DNA of 64,000 nucleotides from Amylibacter sp. (GCA_021775355.1 JAJFHZ010000006.1:62001-126000), one strand, 5' to 3'. Counted from the first letter of the stretch, positions 37,065-49,295 are shown. The notes: generated from the sequence alone by a model not told the origin. Made by a program: numbers and translations.

Positions 37065-38506
37065 TATTTCAACAAAGCTTCGGCCGCAATAGCTGCATAG
37101 CCTTCTATTCCGAACATATTGATCACACCAAACAGCATCACTGCTGCGGCACCCATCAGAGCGATATAGTGTAGGGCTGGCATTTTGCCTGTCAGCGGGT
37201 CAACTTCGTCGCCAAAATACATGTAGTAAATGATCCGCAAATAATAAAACGCACCGATAACGGATGCAAGAACACCCGCGATTGCCAGCCATGCCATATC
37301 CGCGTCAATGGCGGCTTTCAGGACATAAAATTTACCAAAAAACCCAACCAGTGGCGGAATACCCGCAAGTGAGAACATCAAAATGGCAAGGGCAGCGGCA
37401 CGCGCAGGTTCCACGCGCGAATATTGACCCAAACTGGTAATATCTGTGATCGCGTGACCATCGCGTTCCATGTTCAGAATGAATGCAAACGTACCGATAT
37501 TCATCACCACATAGATCGCCATATAGATCAATAAAGCTTGCACACCGGATTCTGTACCAGCTGCCAACCCCATCAAGGCAAAGCCCATATGCGCAATAGA
37601 CGAATAGGCCATCAGACGCTTGATATTGGTTTGCCCGATAGCGGCAATGGCCCCCAGAAACATTGAAAGCACGGACAGCAACGCAATGATTTGTGTCCAG
37701 TCAGCTTGTGCTTCCGGAAATGCATCATGCAGAACGCGCGCGAACAAACAAGCCGCGGCAACTTTCGGTGCGGTTGCAAAGAAGGCCGTCACAGGTGTAG
37801 GCGAGCCTTCATATACGTCCGGTGTCCACATATGGAACGGAACGGCTGAGACTTTGAATGCAAGGCCCGCACAAAGGAATACCAAGCCGAAAATCATGCC
37901 AAGGCCCAGTCCGTCACCCGTGATTGTAGATGCGATATCCGTGAAAACCGTTGTACCGGAAAAGCCGTAAATCAACGATGCGCCGTAAAGCAGAATACCC
38001 GAAGACAAAGCACCCAAGACGAAATATTTCAGGCCCGCCTCGGTTGATCGCAAGCTATCACGGCGAAACGCGGCGACCACATATAGGGCAAGGGATTGTA
38101 GTTCCAGCCCCATATAAAGCGACATCAGATCCCCTGCTGAAACCATCATCATCATTCCCAAAGTCGCAAGCGCGATCAGGATCGGGTATTCGAACTTTAG
38201 TAGATCGTTTTTCTGCAGGTATTCTTTGCTAAGCAGGATAATCGAAGCGCTCGCCAGCAGCATCAACACTTTGGCATAGCGCGCAAAACCATCGTCGATA
38301 AACGCACCATTAAAGGCGGTACGCGCCCCTGCCGGAGCAATAGCAGTGATTACAGCCAGAACCACCATCACAATCGCGGTCACCCAAAACACCGTATTAG
38401 CGCGTTTGTCTTTGCCGAAGTAAACCGCAAACATCAGGGCAGCCATCGCATAGATCGCCAAAATTAGCTCTGGCAGAACCGTATTTAGATCAGTGCCAAT
38501 CATCAT
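37064..38506 (-). CDS. nuoN: Complex I subunit NuoN
   Basis: A 480-residue antiporter-like membrane subunit of NADH:quinone oxidoreductase with about fourteen helices and the proton-channel segments [33 protein letters not shown] and [16 protein letters not shown]. It starts with two consecutive ATGs. It follows nuoM by 12 bp and leads into birA by a TAATG overlap. Confidence 0.97.
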   Translation of the reverse strand: MMIGTDLNTVLPELILAIYAMAALMFAVYFGKDKRANTVFWVTAIVMVVLAVITAIAPAGARTAFNGAFIDDGFARYAKVLMLLASASIILLSKEYLQKNDLLKFEYPILIALATLGMMMMVSAGDLMSLYMGLELQSLALYVVAAFRRDSLRSTEAGLKYFVLGALSSGILLYGASLIYGFSGTTVFTDIASTITGDGLGLGMIFGLVFLCAGLAFKVSAVPFHMWTPDVYEGSPTPVTAFFATAPKVAAACLFARVLHDAFPEAQADWTQIIALLSVLSMFLGAIAAIGQTNIKRLMAYSSIAHMGFALMGLAAGTESGVQALLIYMAIYVVMNIGTFAFILNMERDGHAITDITSLGQYSRVEPARAAALAILMFSLAGIPPLVGFFGKFYVLKAAIDADMAWLAIAGVLASVIGAFYYLRIIYYMYFGDEVDPLTGKMPALHYIALMGAAAVMLFGVINMFGIEGYAAIAAEALLK

Positions 38507-38518
38507 TTCAACAAACCT

Positions 38519-40057
38519 CTAGTTTAATGCCATGGCGGCATGTGCTGCCGCCTGTGCTGATGTTACGTTTTCAAGTAATGCGTCGACCGATGGGCCGATA
38601 ATATCCAATACAAGCGCCGGATAGACCCCCAAAAGGATCGTCATTATGACCAGCGGTGCCATCATCAAATGTTCGCGGGTGTCCATATCGGTAATGGTTT
38701 TCAGGCTTTCTTTGATCAGATCACCAAAGACCACGCGGCGGTACAGCCACAAAGCGTAGCATGCGGACAGGATAACACCGGATGTTGCCCCGAACGCAAT
38801 CCATGTATTGGCTTTGAACGCCGCAATCAGTGTCAGAAATTCGCCGACAAAACCGGATGTTCCCGGCAGACCGACATTGGCCATCGTGAAGAACATGAAA
38901 ATCAACGCATAGGCAGGCATACGAATGACAAGACCGCCGTAAGCATCAATCTCACGGGTGTGCATACGTTCATAAATCACGCCAACACCCAAAAAGAGTG
39001 CGCCAGAAATGAAGCCGTGTGACAGCATTTGGTATATCGCACCGTCCAGACCCTGTTTGTTCAGCGCGAATATCCCCATTGTCACAAAACCCATATGCGC
39101 AACTGACGAATAAGCAATCAGCTTTTTCATGTCTTTTTGCATCAGGGCCACGAGTGACGTGTAGATAATTGCGATCACCGAAAGTGTCATAACAAATGTT
39201 GCCAGCAACTCGGATGCAACCGGAAACATCGGCAGGCTGAAACGTAAGAAGCCGTAACCACCCATTTTCAACAGGATTGCCGCCAGAACTACGGAACCGG
39301 CAGTCGGTGCTTGCACGTGTGCGTCAGGCAGCCAGGTATGTACTGGCCACATTGGCATTTTGACCGCGAAGCTGGCAAAGAAGGCAAGGAATAGCAGAGT
39401 TTGCAAGCCGCCCATGATCTGAAAGCCCAGAACCGTCATCGGCGCATAACTGAATTCATGGTTCAGCAGGGTCGGAATATCCGTGGTACCCGCTTCCATC
39501 CACATTGCGATCATTGCAACCAGCATCAGGACGGAACCAAGTAGTGTATAAAGGAAGAACTTAAAGGATGCATAGACACGGTCTTTACCCCCCCAAATGC
39601 CCACAATCAGGAACATCGGGATTAGCCCCGCTTCGAACACGACGTAAAACAACACCAGATCCAGCGCGCAGAACACGGCTAACATCAAGCTTTCCAAAAC
39701 TAAAAACAGGATCATGTATTCTTTGACACGGGTCGTTACCGTCCAACATGCACCGATCACAATCGGCATCAGGAATGTGGTCAGCATCACGAACAGAACA
39801 CTGATCCCATCAACACCCATTTTATAGGTCAGGCCCGCCAGCCATGTACGTTCTTCAACCAATTGGAAACCGGGGTTGCTTGGGTCAAACTCGGAAATAA
39901 GTGCAACGGCAGAGATTACAAAAGTCGCTAATGTGGTCACTAACGCCAGTATCTTGGCATTGCGTTGTGCGTAATCATCATTACCGCGCAGAAACACTAC
40001 CAAAATAGCAGCACCCAACATGGGTAGAAAGGTGATGATTGACAGAAGATTTTCCAT
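38519..40057 (-). CDS. nuoM: Complex I subunit NuoM
   Basis: A 512-residue antiporter-like subunit with [36 protein letters not shown] and [18 protein letters not shown], all NuoM landmarks (the first carries the conserved Glu of helix 5). I placed the start at ATG 40057, giving [16 protein letters not shown]; it overlaps the nuoL stop by one base. A longer in-frame start would run into nuoL and is not needed. Confidence 0.97.
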   Translation of the reverse strand: MENLLSIITFLPMLGAAILVVFLRGNDDYAQRNAKILALVTTLATFVISAVALISEFDPSNPGFQLVEERTWLAGLTYKMGVDGISVLFVMLTTFLMPIVIGACWTVTTRVKEYMILFLVLESLMLAVFCALDLVLFYVVFEAGLIPMFLIVGIWGGKDRVYASFKFFLYTLLGSVLMLVAMIAMWMEAGTTDIPTLLNHEFSYAPMTVLGFQIMGGLQTLLFLAFFASFAVKMPMWPVHTWLPDAHVQAPTAGSVVLAAILLKMGGYGFLRFSLPMFPVASELLATFVMTLSVIAIIYTSLVALMQKDMKKLIAYSSVAHMGFVTMGIFALNKQGLDGAIYQMLSHGFISGALFLGVGVIYERMHTREIDAYGGLVIRMPAYALIFMFFTMANVGLPGTSGFVGEFLTLIAAFKANTWIAFGATSGVILSACYALWLYRRVVFGDLIKESLKTITDMDTREHLMMAPLVIMTILLGVYPALVLDIIGPSVDALLENVTSAQAAAHAAMALN

Positions 40058-42054
40058 TAGTGCGCACTCCCGCCGATAGCAAACCATGTAATGATGGCCA
40101 CCAATCCAATAAATATCGCAAATGCGTAATGATAGACATATCCAGACTGTGCGCGGCCCGCTAGACGTGTCAGCCACGGCACAATGCCCATAGCAATCCC
40201 GTTGATCGTGCCGTCAATAATCTTGCCGTCACCCTTTTTCCAAAGGAACGTGCCAAGTGCTTTGGTCGGGCGTACGAATATCAGGTCATACAGTTCATCA
40301 AAGTACCATTTGTTCAGCAGGAACGCGTAAAGACCGCGCTGCTGTTTTGCCAATGCGGCAGGGGCCGTTGGTTTCCAGATATACATCACATAAGCCAGCA
40401 AAAATCCCAGAACCATTGCGATAAACGGTGAAACTTTCACCCAGGCGTTAACGCCATGTGCATCATGAATAACGTGGTTGGTGTCATGGTTTTCATAAAT
40501 CGCTGTGCCGAACCATTCCTGATAATGATGACCAAAAAAATCACCGTGCCAGACCATGCCCGCAAAAACTGCCCCCACTGCCAGTACCCCCAGCGGGATC
40601 AACATTGTCAGCGGGCTTTCATGTGCATGTTCGTGCGTATGTTGATCACCACGCTCAACGCCATAGAAAGTCATAAAGATTAGGCGCCAGCTATAAAAAC
40701 TAGTCATCGCAGCCGCGATTACCAGCATATAAAACGCATAACGCGCCACGCCTTCACCGCCTGCAAAGGCACTTTCGATGATCGCGTCTTTGGACACGAA
40801 ACCGGCAAAGCCGATAGGCGTGTCACCCATTGAAAACAATACCGCGGGAATACCCACACCTGTGATCGCCAAAGTCCCGATCATCATCGCGGCAAAAGTG
40901 TATGGGATTTTCTTGCGCAGATTACCGTAGTTGCGCATATCCTGTTCGTGGTGCATTGAATTGATCACCGAACCTGCCCCCAAAAACAACATCGCTTTAA
41001 AGAATGCGTGTGTGAACAAATGGAACATTGCCACGCCATATGCACCCACACCTGCGGCCACAAACATGTAACCCAGTTGTGAACAGGTTGAATAGGCAAT
41101 CACCCGTTTTATATCGTTTTGCACAAGGCCAATAGTGGCGGCAAAGAATGCTGTGGTCGCGCCTATGAAGATAATGAAATTCGGGGTGAATTCAGCATAT
41201 TCCAAAAGCGGTGACAGGCGGCAAACCATGAATACACCCGCGGTCACCATGGTCGCAGCGTGGATCAGGGCAGACACAGGTGTCGGCCCTTCCATCGCGT
41301 CAGGCAGCCATGTGTGTAGAAATAATTGCGCTGATTTACCCATCGCACCAATGAACAAGAGCATGGTGATCACTTCCAACGCATTCAAATCCCAGTTCAG
41401 GAAATGTAGCGTTTGGTGTGACAGGCTTTCCGCATTATGCGGATCAAGTACTTCTGAAAAATTGATACTGTCAGTCAGATAAAACAGGCCGAAGATACCC
41501 AAGGCAAAGCCAAAATCGCCGACACGATTGACGACAAAGGCTTTTATCGCCGCCGCACCTGCAGATGGTTTGCGGTAATAAAACCCGATCAACAGATAGG
41601 AAGCAACACCTACACCTTCCCAGCCAAAGAACATTTGCAGCAGGTTGTCGGATGTCACCAGCATCAACATCGCAAAGGTAAAGAATGACAGAAATGCAAA
41701 GAAACGCGGCTTGTAACTTTCGCCTTCTTTCCACTGCGGATCTTTGTCCATGTAACCCCATGAATACAAGTGAACCACGGCCGAAACCGTATTGATCACA
41801 ACCAGCATCACAGCTGTCAAACGGTCGATGCGGATCGCCCAGTCGGACGATAACGTGCCGCTTTCAACCCAGCGAAATAAGGTGATGACCTCAGTATCGC
41901 CGTGAAAAGTCATGAATATCACCCATGACAGGATCGCCGATAGGAACAACAGCCCTGTGGATACCATAAGGGCCGCACGTTCGCCGATAAGCTTGTGGCC
42001 GAAACCGCAAATCAGGGAACCAACGAGTGGCGCGAATAAAAGGATCGTTTCCAT
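40057..42054 (-). CDS. nuoL: Complex I subunit NuoL
   Basis: A 665-residue distal proton-pumping subunit with [44 protein letters not shown] channel motifs and [16 protein letters not shown], followed by the long C-terminal region that forms the lateral helix along the membrane arm. AAGGGACA precedes the ATG. It lies 8 bp after nuoK. Confidence 0.98.
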   Translation of the reverse strand: METILLFAPLVGSLICGFGHKLIGERAALMVSTGLLFLSAILSWVIFMTFHGDTEVITLFRWVESGTLSSDWAIRIDRLTAVMLVVINTVSAVVHLYSWGYMDKDPQWKEGESYKPRFFAFLSFFTFAMLMLVTSDNLLQMFFGWEGVGVASYLLIGFYYRKPSAGAAAIKAFVVNRVGDFGFALGIFGLFYLTDSINFSEVLDPHNAESLSHQTLHFLNWDLNALEVITMLLFIGAMGKSAQLFLHTWLPDAMEGPTPVSALIHAATMVTAGVFMVCRLSPLLEYAEFTPNFIIFIGATTAFFAATIGLVQNDIKRVIAYSTCSQLGYMFVAAGVGAYGVAMFHLFTHAFFKAMLFLGAGSVINSMHHEQDMRNYGNLRKKIPYTFAAMMIGTLAITGVGIPAVLFSMGDTPIGFAGFVSKDAIIESAFAGGEGVARYAFYMLVIAAAMTSFYSWRLIFMTFYGVERGDQHTHEHAHESPLTMLIPLGVLAVGAVFAGMVWHGDFFGHHYQEWFGTAIYENHDTNHVIHDAHGVNAWVKVSPFIAMVLGFLLAYVMYIWKPTAPAALAKQQRGLYAFLLNKWYFDELYDLIFVRPTKALGTFLWKKGDGKIIDGTINGIAMGIVPWLTRLAGRAQSGYVYHYAFAIFIGLVAIITWFAIGGSAH

Positions 42055-42062
42055 ATTGTCCC

Positions 42063-42368
42063 TTAACCTTTCATCACATTCACATCTTCCACCGCGATCG
42101 TGCCGCGGTTACGGAAGAAACATACTAAAATCGCCAACCCGATAGCCGCTTCGGCGGCCGCCACGGTCAGCACAAACAAGGTGAAAATCTGCCCGACTAA
42201 GTCATGCAGATGGGTCGAGAACGCCACGAAATTGATATTCACCGCCAGAAGCATTAGTTCAATCGACATCAGGATGATGATAACGTTTTTACGGTTCACG
42301 AAAATGCCGAAGATACCAATGGTAAACAGCACTGCTGCAACCGCTAGATAGTGTTCAAGTGTAATCAT
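42063..42368 (-). CDS. nuoK: Complex I subunit NuoK
   Basis: A 101-residue three-helix subunit. [17 protein letters not shown] holds the conserved membrane Glu and [13 protein letters not shown] the second, both needed for proton transfer. Its ATG overlaps the nuoJ stop by 4 bp (ATGA). Length is normal. Confidence 0.97.
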   Translation of the reverse strand: MITLEHYLAVAAVLFTIGIFGIFVNRKNVIIILMSIELMLLAVNINFVAFSTHLHDLVGQIFTLFVLTVAAAEAAIGLAILVCFFRNRGTIAVEDVNVMKG

Positions 42369-42979
42369 AGCCCCTGCCCCGATTTAACATCCTTAAGTTC
42401 CATTGCATCCTTCGGATCACGCAAAATCTGATCTGCGATCACTTGACGTTTCACATCCTTGCGGTGGCGCAGTGTCAGCACAATCGCACCGATCATTGCC
42501 ACTAGCAGGATCATGCCCGATGCTTGGAACATATAGATATAATCCGTATAGATCAGTTTGCCCAAGGCAACCGTGTTATGTGTCTCGGCCATATCCGGTG
42601 TCACCGCGGCCCGCAGCGCTTGCGCGTCTTCGGCAAACGTCCAATGGCCAAGCAGCAGCCCCAGTTCCATCAGCAGAACCGCCCCGATCAACAGGCCAAG
42701 CGGCAGGTATTTTGACAGGCCAGAGCGCAGCTCGGAAAAGTCAACATCCAACATCATCACCACGAACAGGAACAGAACCGCTACTGCGCCGACATAGACA
42801 ATCGCCAGCAACATGGCGACGTATTCGGCCCCCATCAGCACGAACAAACCCGCCGCACTAAAGAACGTCAGGATCAACCACAGTACCGAATGTACCGGGT
42901 TACGTGCAAGCACCACCAACAGCCCCGAAGCTATGGCGGTGAATGCAAACAGATAAAAAGCTATGGCTGTAAGACCCAT
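42365..42979 (-). CDS. nuoJ: Complex I subunit NuoJ
   Basis: A 204-residue membrane subunit with five helices. [20 protein letters not shown] and [27 protein letters not shown] (helix 3 with the pi-bulge region, residues about 52-78) identify NuoJ. AAGGAAC precedes the ATG. It sits between nuoI and nuoK and is coupled to nuoK. Confidence 0.97.
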   Translation of the reverse strand: MGLTAIAFYLFAFTAIASGLLVVLARNPVHSVLWLILTFFSAAGLFVLMGAEYVAMLLAIVYVGAVAVLFLFVVMMLDVDFSELRSGLSKYLPLGLLIGAVLLMELGLLLGHWTFAEDAQALRAAVTPDMAETHNTVALGKLIYTDYIYMFQASGMILLVAMIGAIVLTLRHRKDVKRQVIADQILRDPKDAMELKDVKSGQGL

Positions 42980-42994
42980 GTGTTTTGTTCCTTC

Positions 42995-43486
42995 TTACCT
43001 ATAGGGCGCGTCGAGTTCGATGTTGCGCGCAATTTCCGCTTCCCATCGTTCGCCGTTCGCCAGCAGTTTATCTTTGTTGTAGAACAGCTCTTCACGGGTT
43101 TCCGTGGCAAACTCAAAGTTCGGACCTTCTACAATAGCGTCCACCGGGCAGGCTTCCTGACAGAAACCGCAGTAGATACATTTTGTCATGTCGATGTCGT
43201 AACGCGTGGTACGGCGGCTACCGTCATCGCGCGGTTCGGCGTCAATGGTAATGGCTTGCGCCGGACAAATCGCTTCACACAATTTGCATGCAATGCAACG
43301 TTCTTCGCCGTTTGGATAGCGACGCAGTGCATGTTCGCCGCGAAAACGCGGGCTTAGCGGGCCTTTTTCATGCGGATAATTCAGCGTGTACTTCGGTTTG
43401 AAGAAATACTTCATGCCCAACTGGAAACCCTTTAGGATATCCAACAGCAGAAAATACGATACCCGACGTTTTAAAGAATGCGCCAT
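42995..43486 (-). CDS. nuoI: Complex I subunit NuoI
   Basis: A 163-residue peripheral-arm subunit carrying clusters N6a and N6b through two ferredoxin motifs, [12 protein letters not shown] and [12 protein letters not shown]. The N-terminal amphipathic segment packs against the membrane. It is the alphaproteobacterial/mitochondrial (TYKY) length. nuoH ends 4 bp upstream. Confidence 0.98.
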   Translation of the reverse strand: MAHSLKRRVSYFLLLDILKGFQLGMKYFFKPKYTLNYPHEKGPLSPRFRGEHALRRYPNGEERCIACKLCEAICPAQAITIDAEPRDDGSRRTTRYDIDMTKCIYCGFCQEACPVDAIVEGPNFEFATETREELFYNKDKLLANGERWEAEIARNIELDAPYR

Positions 43487-43489
43487 GAT

Positions 43490-44527
43490 TTAACCCCCCG
43501 TAACCCAGCGGGCATATGTACCGCCAAAGGCCCCGTATTGTACAAAGAAAGCCACCAGAACAATCCAGCCCAGCGACATCGGCAGGAAGACTTTCCAGCC
43601 CAAGCGCATCAACTGGTCATAGCGGAAGCGTGGTACGATGGCTTTGACCATCGCGAACAAGAAGAAGAAGAAACACATTTTGCCGACCAGCCACAAAGGA
43701 CTGTCTGGAATGCCGGGGATAGGTGATAGCCAACCGCCAAAGAACAGGATTGAGGTCAATGCACACATCAACCAGATCGCAATGTATTCACCGGCCATAT
43801 ATAGCAGAAACGGTGTTGATGAATATTCAACCTGATAACCCGCGACCAGTTCCGATTCTGCCTCCGGCAGGTCAAACGGCGGGCGGTTGGTCTCGGCCAG
43901 TGCCGAAATGAAGAACAAGATGACCATCGGGAAGTGCGGCAACCAGTACCAGTTGAAGAACCCGTAATCACCATCTTGGGCTTTCACAATGTCAACCAGA
44001 CTTAAAGAGCCTGTGGACAGGATTACGCCAATGATGATGAAACCGATTGAAACTTCATAAGAAATCATTTGTGCAGCAGACCGCAACGCCCCCAAAAACG
44101 GATATTTCGAGTTGGAAGCCCAACCACCCATAATCACTCCGTAAACTTCCAACGAAGATACGGCGAAGATATACAAGACCGCCACATTCAGATTGGCCAA
44201 AATCAGATTTTCCGAAAACGGGATCACCGCCCACGAAATAATAGACAGGATGAACCCAACCAATGGCGCCAGCATATAGACGGTTTTGTCGGCCCCTGAA
44301 GGGATAACCACCTCTTTAAAAACGTATTTCGCTGCATCGGCCACGGTTTGTAAGATGCCCCACGGGCCAACCACGTTCGGGCCACGGCGCATTTGTACTG
44401 CCGCCCAGATTTTACGGTCGGCATAGACCAAAACCAACAGGCTGATCATCACAAATGCGGTCAGCATTAAACACTGTCCTACTATGATCAGGAAAATCCC
44501 TAGGTTTGATGAGAAAAATTCTGCCAT
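43490..44527 (-). CDS. nuoH: Complex I subunit NuoH
   Basis: A 345-residue eight-helix subunit forming part of the quinone chamber. [21 protein letters not shown] and [21 protein letters not shown] are the two conserved cytoplasmic loops that line the quinone entry. AGGAACGGGA precedes the ATG. It starts 10 bp after a small lipoprotein gene that separates it from nuoG. Confidence 0.98.
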   Translation of the reverse strand: MAEFFSSNLGIFLIIVGQCLMLTAFVMISLLVLVYADRKIWAAVQMRRGPNVVGPWGILQTVADAAKYVFKEVVIPSGADKTVYMLAPLVGFILSIISWAVIPFSENLILANLNVAVLYIFAVSSLEVYGVIMGGWASNSKYPFLGALRSAAQMISYEVSIGFIIIGVILSTGSLSLVDIVKAQDGDYGFFNWYWLPHFPMVILFFISALAETNRPPFDLPEAESELVAGYQVEYSSTPFLLYMAGEYIAIWLMCALTSILFFGGWLSPIPGIPDSPLWLVGKMCFFFFLFAMVKAIVPRFRYDQLMRLGWKVFLPMSLGWIVLVAFFVQYGAFGGTYARWVTGG

Positions 44528-44537
44528 GTCCCGTTCC

Positions 44538-44951
44538 TTAGACCATCGGTATGTTATGTGCGGTGCAATCTTCCACCGTCACTTCTGCGTCAATCGTATG
44601 TCGCCCACCGGGGTGCGCGTTCGAAAGTGTGTAAATCGCGTTACCTGCCCAAATGCCCTTGTCCTCAGACACGTTCACCTGAATACGGCCCGCAAACCCA
44701 AAACCGCGGATCAGTGTATATTGTGCCGCGGCACATTCCACGTAAGCCAGCACATCTGTTGGCGTGCGCGGATTGCGCATGCTGACTACCATATTGACCA
44801 GTTCCGGTTTCATCAGGCGGGTATCAACGTTAATATATTCCATCGCACCTGTTGGGACTTTACTGACCTCTTGATTTGACGGCGTACAGGCAAGCAGCAG
44901 GCCAAGGGTGGCCAGCAGTGCAAATACATATGTCAATTGGCTCAAGATCAC
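44538..44951 (-). CDS. Small lipoprotein between nuoG and nuoH
   Basis: A 137-residue predicted lipoprotein: N-terminal helix (about residues 8-20), lipobox LLAC with Cys near 21, then a compact periplasmic domain with two Cys (in YVECAAA and VEDCTAH) that may form a disulfide. I do not recognise a named family. I chose GTG 44951 because GGAG sits 7 nt upstream, inside the last codons of nuoG (GCGGAGTAACG); the same context precedes nuoG. An upstream in-frame start would overlap nuoG and spoil the signal peptide. Its place suggests cotranslation with complex I and a role in its periplasmic side or assembly, but this is inference. Confidence 0.75.
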   Translation of the reverse strand: MILSQLTYVFALLATLGLLLACTPSNQEVSKVPTGAMEYINVDTRLMKPELVNMVVSMRNPRTPTDVLAYVECAAAQYTLIRGFGFAGRIQVNVSEDKGIWAGNAIYTLSNAHPGGRHTIDAEVTVEDCTAHNIPMV

Positions 44952-44955
44952 ATCG

Positions 44956-46977
44956 TTACTCCGCTGCCAGTGGCGCTTCTTTGCGCGCTTTTGCATTCGC
45001 AGACAATTCCGCCATCACCTGGGATGCCCGTGCAATCGGGTTGGTCAGGAAATAGTCGCTGATCGCATTGGTGAACGCTTTGCCTTTCAGGGCCTTCGGC
45101 TTGATCGCTTTCCAGGTATTAGCCGGCACCACATCAATCGCTGCCAGATGCGGGAACTCTGCAAATAGGGTCTGACGTAATTGGGTTAGGCTGTCATAAG
45201 GTAGTGTCTGCCCCAGTTCAGCCGACAAGGCCCGCAGGATCGCCCAGTTTTCTTTCGCGTCACCCGGAGCAAAACCGGCGCGTGCTGCCATTTGCGGGCG
45301 ACCTTCTGTATTGACGAAAATGCCGCTTTCTTCGGTATAAGTGGCTCCCGGCAGGATCACATCGGCACGATGCGCACCACGGTCCCCGTGGCTACCTTGG
45401 TAAATCACAAACGGGTTGTCCGCGATTTCCACTTCATCCGCACCCAGATTGAACACCACTTGCGCATCTTTCAATGCGGTTTCCATACCGCCCTTGGTGG
45501 TAAAGCCAATGTCCATCCCGCCAACACGCGATGCCGCCGTGTGCAACACCAACAGTTTTGAATTCGAATTCTCGGCCAACAACATCGCTGCGGCCAAAAC
45601 CGCTTCACCATCAGCACCCAGAATAGCACCTTGGCCAACAATCACCAGACTTGGTGCTTTTTTCGTCGCCGCAGATATTTTCTTTTTCGTAAGGCTGTCC
45701 AAGGCCGCACGATCCGCACCAACATGCGCATAATCGTAAGTCAGATCAACCGCTTCACCCACCAAACCAATATTCGCCCCTCGCGACCATGCTTTGCGCA
45801 ACCGCGCGTTCAATACAGGTGTTTCATGGCGTGGGTTGCTTCCAATCAGTTGGATCATCTCTGCGCTATCAATATCTTCAATTGTGGCCGTCCCGACATA
45901 GGCCGAACGATTGCCACTTGGCAGTTTCGCACCGTCCACACGGCATTCAACCTTACCACCCAGATCGGAAACCAAAGCCTTCAAAGCGTACATCGCTTCC
46001 ACTGGGGCCAGATCGCCTGCAATGGCGGCAACCTTCTTGCCCTTCACGGCCTTTTTGATTGCCGCGAATGCTTCATCCCAAGAGGCAGGCTTCAACTTAC
46101 CGCTCTTTTTTACATAAGGTTGGTCAAGCCGTTGACGGCGCAAACCGTCCCAGATGAACCGTCCCTTGTCGGACAACCATTCCTCATTAACACCGTCATG
46201 ATTGCGCGGTACAATCCGCATCACTTCACGACCTTTAGTATCAACACGAATGTTGGAACCAAGCGCGTCCATCACATCTATGGTTTCGGTTTTTTTCAAT
46301 TCCCAAGGACGTGCAGAAAACGCGTAAGGCTTTGAAGTTAAAGCCCCAACTGGACACAAATCAATGATATTACCTTGCAATTCACTGTCCAAAGTTTGAT
46401 TCAGATACGTTGTAATTTCACTGTCTTCACCACGGCCCGTCTGGCCCATTTGTTTGATGCCTGCCACTTCAGAAGTAAAGCGCACACAGCGCGTACATGA
46501 AATGCAGCGTGTCATAGTTGTGGCCACAAGCGGCCCCAGATCAAGATCGTCAACCGCGCGTTTTGGTTCACGGAAACGGCTGAAATCAACGCCATATGCC
46601 ATCGCCTGATCCTGCAAATCACACTCGCCGCCCTGGTCACAGATCGGGCAATCCAGTGGGTGATTTATCAGCAAAAATTCCATCACGCCTTCACGGGCTT
46701 TCTTAACCATGGGCGAGGTGGTTTTTACCTCTGGTGGCTGGCCTTCAGGGCCGGGGCGCAAATCACGCACCTGCATAGCACAAGACGCCGCAGGTTTCGG
46801 CGGGCCGCCAACAACTTCAACCAGACACATGCGGCAGTTGCCAGCAATGGTCAGGCGTTCATGGTAACAAAAACGTGGCACTTCAATGCCCGCCACCTCA
46901 CAAGCCTGCAACAGGGTCATCGCCCCGTCGACTTCGACCTCGTTTCCATCAATGATTACTTTACGTAGATCAGACAT
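44956..46977 (-). CDS. nuoG: Complex I subunit NuoG
   Basis: A 673-residue peripheral-arm subunit with an N-terminal ferredoxin domain ([10 protein letters not shown]), a His-ligated cluster region ([18 protein letters not shown]), clusters N4/N5 ([10 protein letters not shown]) and a molybdopterin-oxidoreductase-like fold. It is the shorter mitochondrial (75 kDa)/alphaproteobacterial form, not the long enteric one. GGAG precedes the ATG. It lies 5 bp after nuoF. Confidence 0.98.
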   Translation of the reverse strand: MSDLRKVIIDGNEVEVDGAMTLLQACEVAGIEVPRFCYHERLTIAGNCRMCLVEVVGGPPKPAASCAMQVRDLRPGPEGQPPEVKTTSPMVKKAREGVMEFLLINHPLDCPICDQGGECDLQDQAMAYGVDFSRFREPKRAVDDLDLGPLVATTMTRCISCTRCVRFTSEVAGIKQMGQTGRGEDSEITTYLNQTLDSELQGNIIDLCPVGALTSKPYAFSARPWELKKTETIDVMDALGSNIRVDTKGREVMRIVPRNHDGVNEEWLSDKGRFIWDGLRRQRLDQPYVKKSGKLKPASWDEAFAAIKKAVKGKKVAAIAGDLAPVEAMYALKALVSDLGGKVECRVDGAKLPSGNRSAYVGTATIEDIDSAEMIQLIGSNPRHETPVLNARLRKAWSRGANIGLVGEAVDLTYDYAHVGADRAALDSLTKKKISAATKKAPSLVIVGQGAILGADGEAVLAAAMLLAENSNSKLLVLHTAASRVGGMDIGFTTKGGMETALKDAQVVFNLGADEVEIADNPFVIYQGSHGDRGAHRADVILPGATYTEESGIFVNTEGRPQMAARAGFAPGDAKENWAILRALSAELGQTLPYDSLTQLRQTLFAEFPHLAAIDVVPANTWKAIKPKALKGKAFTNAISDYFLTNPIARASQVMAELSANAKARKEAPLAAE

Positions 46978-46982
46978 GCGCG

Positions 46983-48278
46983 TTACTCCGCTGCAACCGC
47001 GCTCACGCGGCCTGTTCTTTTATGTTTAATACGATCTTCAATCTCGTTTCGGAAGTGGCGTATCAGGCCCTGAATCGGCCAAGCAGCCGCATCACCCAGC
47101 GCACAAATCGTGTGGCCTTCGACCTGTTTCGTAACATCCAGCAGCATGTCGATCTCTTCAACCTCGGCCTCACCTGTGACTAGCCGTTCCATCACCCGCA
47201 TCATCCAGCCGGTCCCTTCGCGGCAGGGTGTACACTGGCCGCAGCTTTCATGCTTGTAGAACTTAGACAGGCGCCAGATCGCTTTAATCACATCCACATT
47301 CTGGTCCATAACGATGACCGCAGCCGTTCCCAATCCGGAACGTTGATTGCGTAGCCAGTCGAAATCCATAATTGCTTCGTCACAGATATCCGCAGGCAGC
47401 ATCGGTACCGATGACCCACCCGGGATCACCGCTTTCAAGTTTTTCCAGCCGCCACGCACTCCGCCGCAATGTTTTTCAAGCAGTTCTTGCAATGGAATAG
47501 ACATAGCCTCTTCCACCACACACGGGTTGTTGACGTGACCGGATATGGCAAACAGTTTCGTACCCGCATTATTTTCACGACCAAAAGAGCTGAACCAGTC
47601 AGAACCACGGCGCAAAATTGTCGGCACAACCGCGATGCTTTCCACATTGTTCACCGTGGTAGGGCAACCATATAGACCCGCGCCCGCAGGAAACGGCGGT
47701 TTCATGCGCGGCATACCCTTTTTGCCCTCAAGGCTTTCCAGCAATGCGGTTTCTTCACCGCAGATATAAGCACCCGCCCCGTGGGACAGATAAAGGTCGA
47801 AATCCCAGCCGGATTTGGCTGCGTTTTTGCCCAAAAGCCCCGCGTCATAACATTCGTCGATAGCCACTTGCAAAGCTTCACGTTCGCGAATGAATTCACC
47901 GCGTATATAGATGTAACAGGCATTAGCGCCCATCGCGAATGATGCGATCAACGCACCTTCGATCAGCGTGTGCGGGTCGTTGCGCATGATCTCGCGGTCT
48001 TTACATGTGCCGGGCTCAGACTCGTCGGCATTGATCACCAGATACGCAGGCCGACCATCGCTTTCTTTCGGCATAAACGACCATTTCAGACCTGTCGGAA
48101 AACCCGCACCACCACGCCCGCGCAGGCCGGATTTTTTCATCTCGTCCACGATCCAGTCGCGGCCCTCTTTGATAAATTTCGCAGTGCCAGACCAATGGCC
48201 ACGCTTTTTGGCCCCCGCAAGCGAGCGGTCGTGCTGACCATAGAGGTTCGTAAAGATACGGTCTTTATCTGCGAGCAT
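46983..48278 (-). CDS. nuoF: Complex I subunit NuoF
   Basis: A 431-residue flavoprotein subunit that binds NADH and FMN and cluster N3. [15 protein letters not shown] is the NADH/FMN glycine-rich region, and [15 protein letters not shown] plus a later Cys in HTICALGDA ligate N3. I chose ATG 48278, which has AAGGAAAG upstream and gives the standard start [14 protein letters not shown]; a longer in-frame start is not supported. Confidence 0.98.
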   Translation of the reverse strand: MLADKDRIFTNLYGQHDRSLAGAKKRGHWSGTAKFIKEGRDWIVDEMKKSGLRGRGGAGFPTGLKWSFMPKESDGRPAYLVINADESEPGTCKDREIMRNDPHTLIEGALIASFAMGANACYIYIRGEFIREREALQVAIDECYDAGLLGKNAAKSGWDFDLYLSHGAGAYICGEETALLESLEGKKGMPRMKPPFPAGAGLYGCPTTVNNVESIAVVPTILRRGSDWFSSFGRENNAGTKLFAISGHVNNPCVVEEAMSIPLQELLEKHCGGVRGGWKNLKAVIPGGSSVPMLPADICDEAIMDFDWLRNQRSGLGTAAVIVMDQNVDVIKAIWRLSKFYKHESCGQCTPCREGTGWMMRVMERLVTGEAEVEEIDMLLDVTKQVEGHTICALGDAAAWPIQGLIRHFRNEIEDRIKHKRTGRVSAVAAE

Positions 48279-48291
48279 GCCCGTCTTTCCT

Positions 48292-48504
48292 TTATTCTTG
48301 GCCTGATTTCCAGACCTGAAACAATACAACCATCGCCCATAAAAGCGCGGCCATTGCGGCAAAATCGAACAGAAACGCATAGCGTATTGGCAGTCCGATC
48401 ATCCCACCGATCCAACTGGCCCCCATCCAACCCACCATCGCCACAATAATGACGACGGAAGCAACCCGCGCCTTTCGGCGCTTCGGGTCAAGGTTAGGGA
48501 CCAC
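48292..48504 (-). CDS. DUF5337-like two-helix membrane protein
   Basis: A 70-residue protein with a basic N terminus ([12 protein letters not shown]) and two hydrophobic helices (about residues 15-34 and 42-62). It resembles DUF5337, a small family I know from rhodobacterial nuo operons; the family call is from memory and topology. The start is GTG 48504 with GGGATAAG upstream. It lies 13 bp upstream of nuoF and 22 bp downstream of the helix-hairpin-helix gene. Function unknown; a complex I accessory or assembly role is plausible. Confidence 0.72.
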   Translation of the reverse strand: MVPNLDPKRRKARVASVVIIVAMVGWMGASWIGGMIGLPIRYAFLFDFAAMAALLWAMVVLFQVWKSGQE

Positions 48505-48526
48505 TTGGCTTATCCCTTACGCAAGA

Positions 48527-49267
48527 TTATGTCTTGCGCTTCTTCTTTGAAAATTCTGTGTCGCCACCTTTGGCCAGAATTTTTGCTTGTGCCATCCAGT
48601 CGTCCCGCTCAATGCGGCCTTTGAATTTCAACTGATCATCTACTTTCTTTATCTCGGCCTTTTTCCAAGCAGCAACTTGGTCATATTGATAAATGCCGAT
48701 CTGGTTCAACGTTGTTTCCAGTTTCGGGCCAACACCAGAGATCAACTTCAGATCATCGATCTTGGCCGGCGGTTTGCGGTAAAACTTCGTTGGTGCTTTT
48801 TTCGCAGCAGGTTTCTTTACCGCAGGCTTCTTCGCAGCAGCGGGTTTTTTCGCTGCTGGTTTCGCCTTCGGTGCCGACGCTTTCTTTGCAGTGGGCTTTT
48901 TTGCGGCTGCAGTTTTCGTTTTTGCAGCAGGTGCAGATTTCGCAGCTGTTTTCTTGGCCGCTGGTTTTTTAGGTGCAGCCTTCGCCGCCGGCTTTTCTGT
49001 TGCGGTCGCCGCGACTGTCGCCGTGCTTACAGCAGCAGCAGTTGTTGTCGTTACCCCGGAGGCGGGAATTTCAGCGGTGCAAAAAATACCCTTTAGCAGC
49101 CAGCCCGCAATCAGCATTGCGATCAAACCGATAACAGCAGCAAGAAGGCCATGCCACCCGGCCCAGCCAATTAAAGCCGCTGCAACGAAAATACCGAATG
49201 CAAAGGCCAATAACCAGCACACGATTGTACAGGCATTTAGGCCAGTTGATGAATTACTTTGCGTCAT
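48527..49267 (-). CDS. Ala/Lys-rich helix-hairpin-helix protein in the nuo operon
   Basis: A 246-residue protein in three parts: two N-terminal hydrophobic helices (about residues 10-30 and 34-62), a long low-complexity stretch of Ala, Lys and Pro (about 90-160, with repeats such as PAAKKPA) resembling histone H1 tails, and a C-terminal helix-hairpin-helix region (about 165-240) with LKLISGVGPKLETTLNQIGI. Such C-terminal domains are found fused to, or next to, NuoE in rhodobacteria. Here it is a separate gene after nuoE. HHH domains often bind DNA, but in this setting a protein contact within complex I is equally possible. AAGGGGAG precedes the ATG. Confidence 0.8.
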   Translation of the reverse strand: MTQSNSSTGLNACTIVCWLLAFAFGIFVAAALIGWAGWHGLLAAVIGLIAMLIAGWLLKGIFCTAEIPASGVTTTTAAAVSTATVAATATEKPAAKAAPKKPAAKKTAAKSAPAAKTKTAAAKKPTAKKASAPKAKPAAKKPAAAKKPAVKKPAAKKAPTKFYRKPPAKIDDLKLISGVGPKLETTLNQIGIYQYDQVAAWKKAEIKKVDDQLKFKGRIERDDWMAQAKILAKGGDTEFSKKKRKT

Positions 49268-49295
49268 ACTCTTCTCCCCTTAGAGGGCCAACATA

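Noticed and set aside
42403..42861. 152-codon plus-strand ORF opposite nuoJ
   Set aside because: Shadow of the nuoJ coding strand; composition is Pro/Arg/Ser-rich and antisense to a well-supported gene.
48750..49050. Tandem repeats in the Ala/Lys-rich region as a CRISPR or satellite array
   Set aside because: The repeats are in frame and encode the AAKKP-type low-complexity stretch of the helix-hairpin-helix protein; units are irregular and have no spacers.
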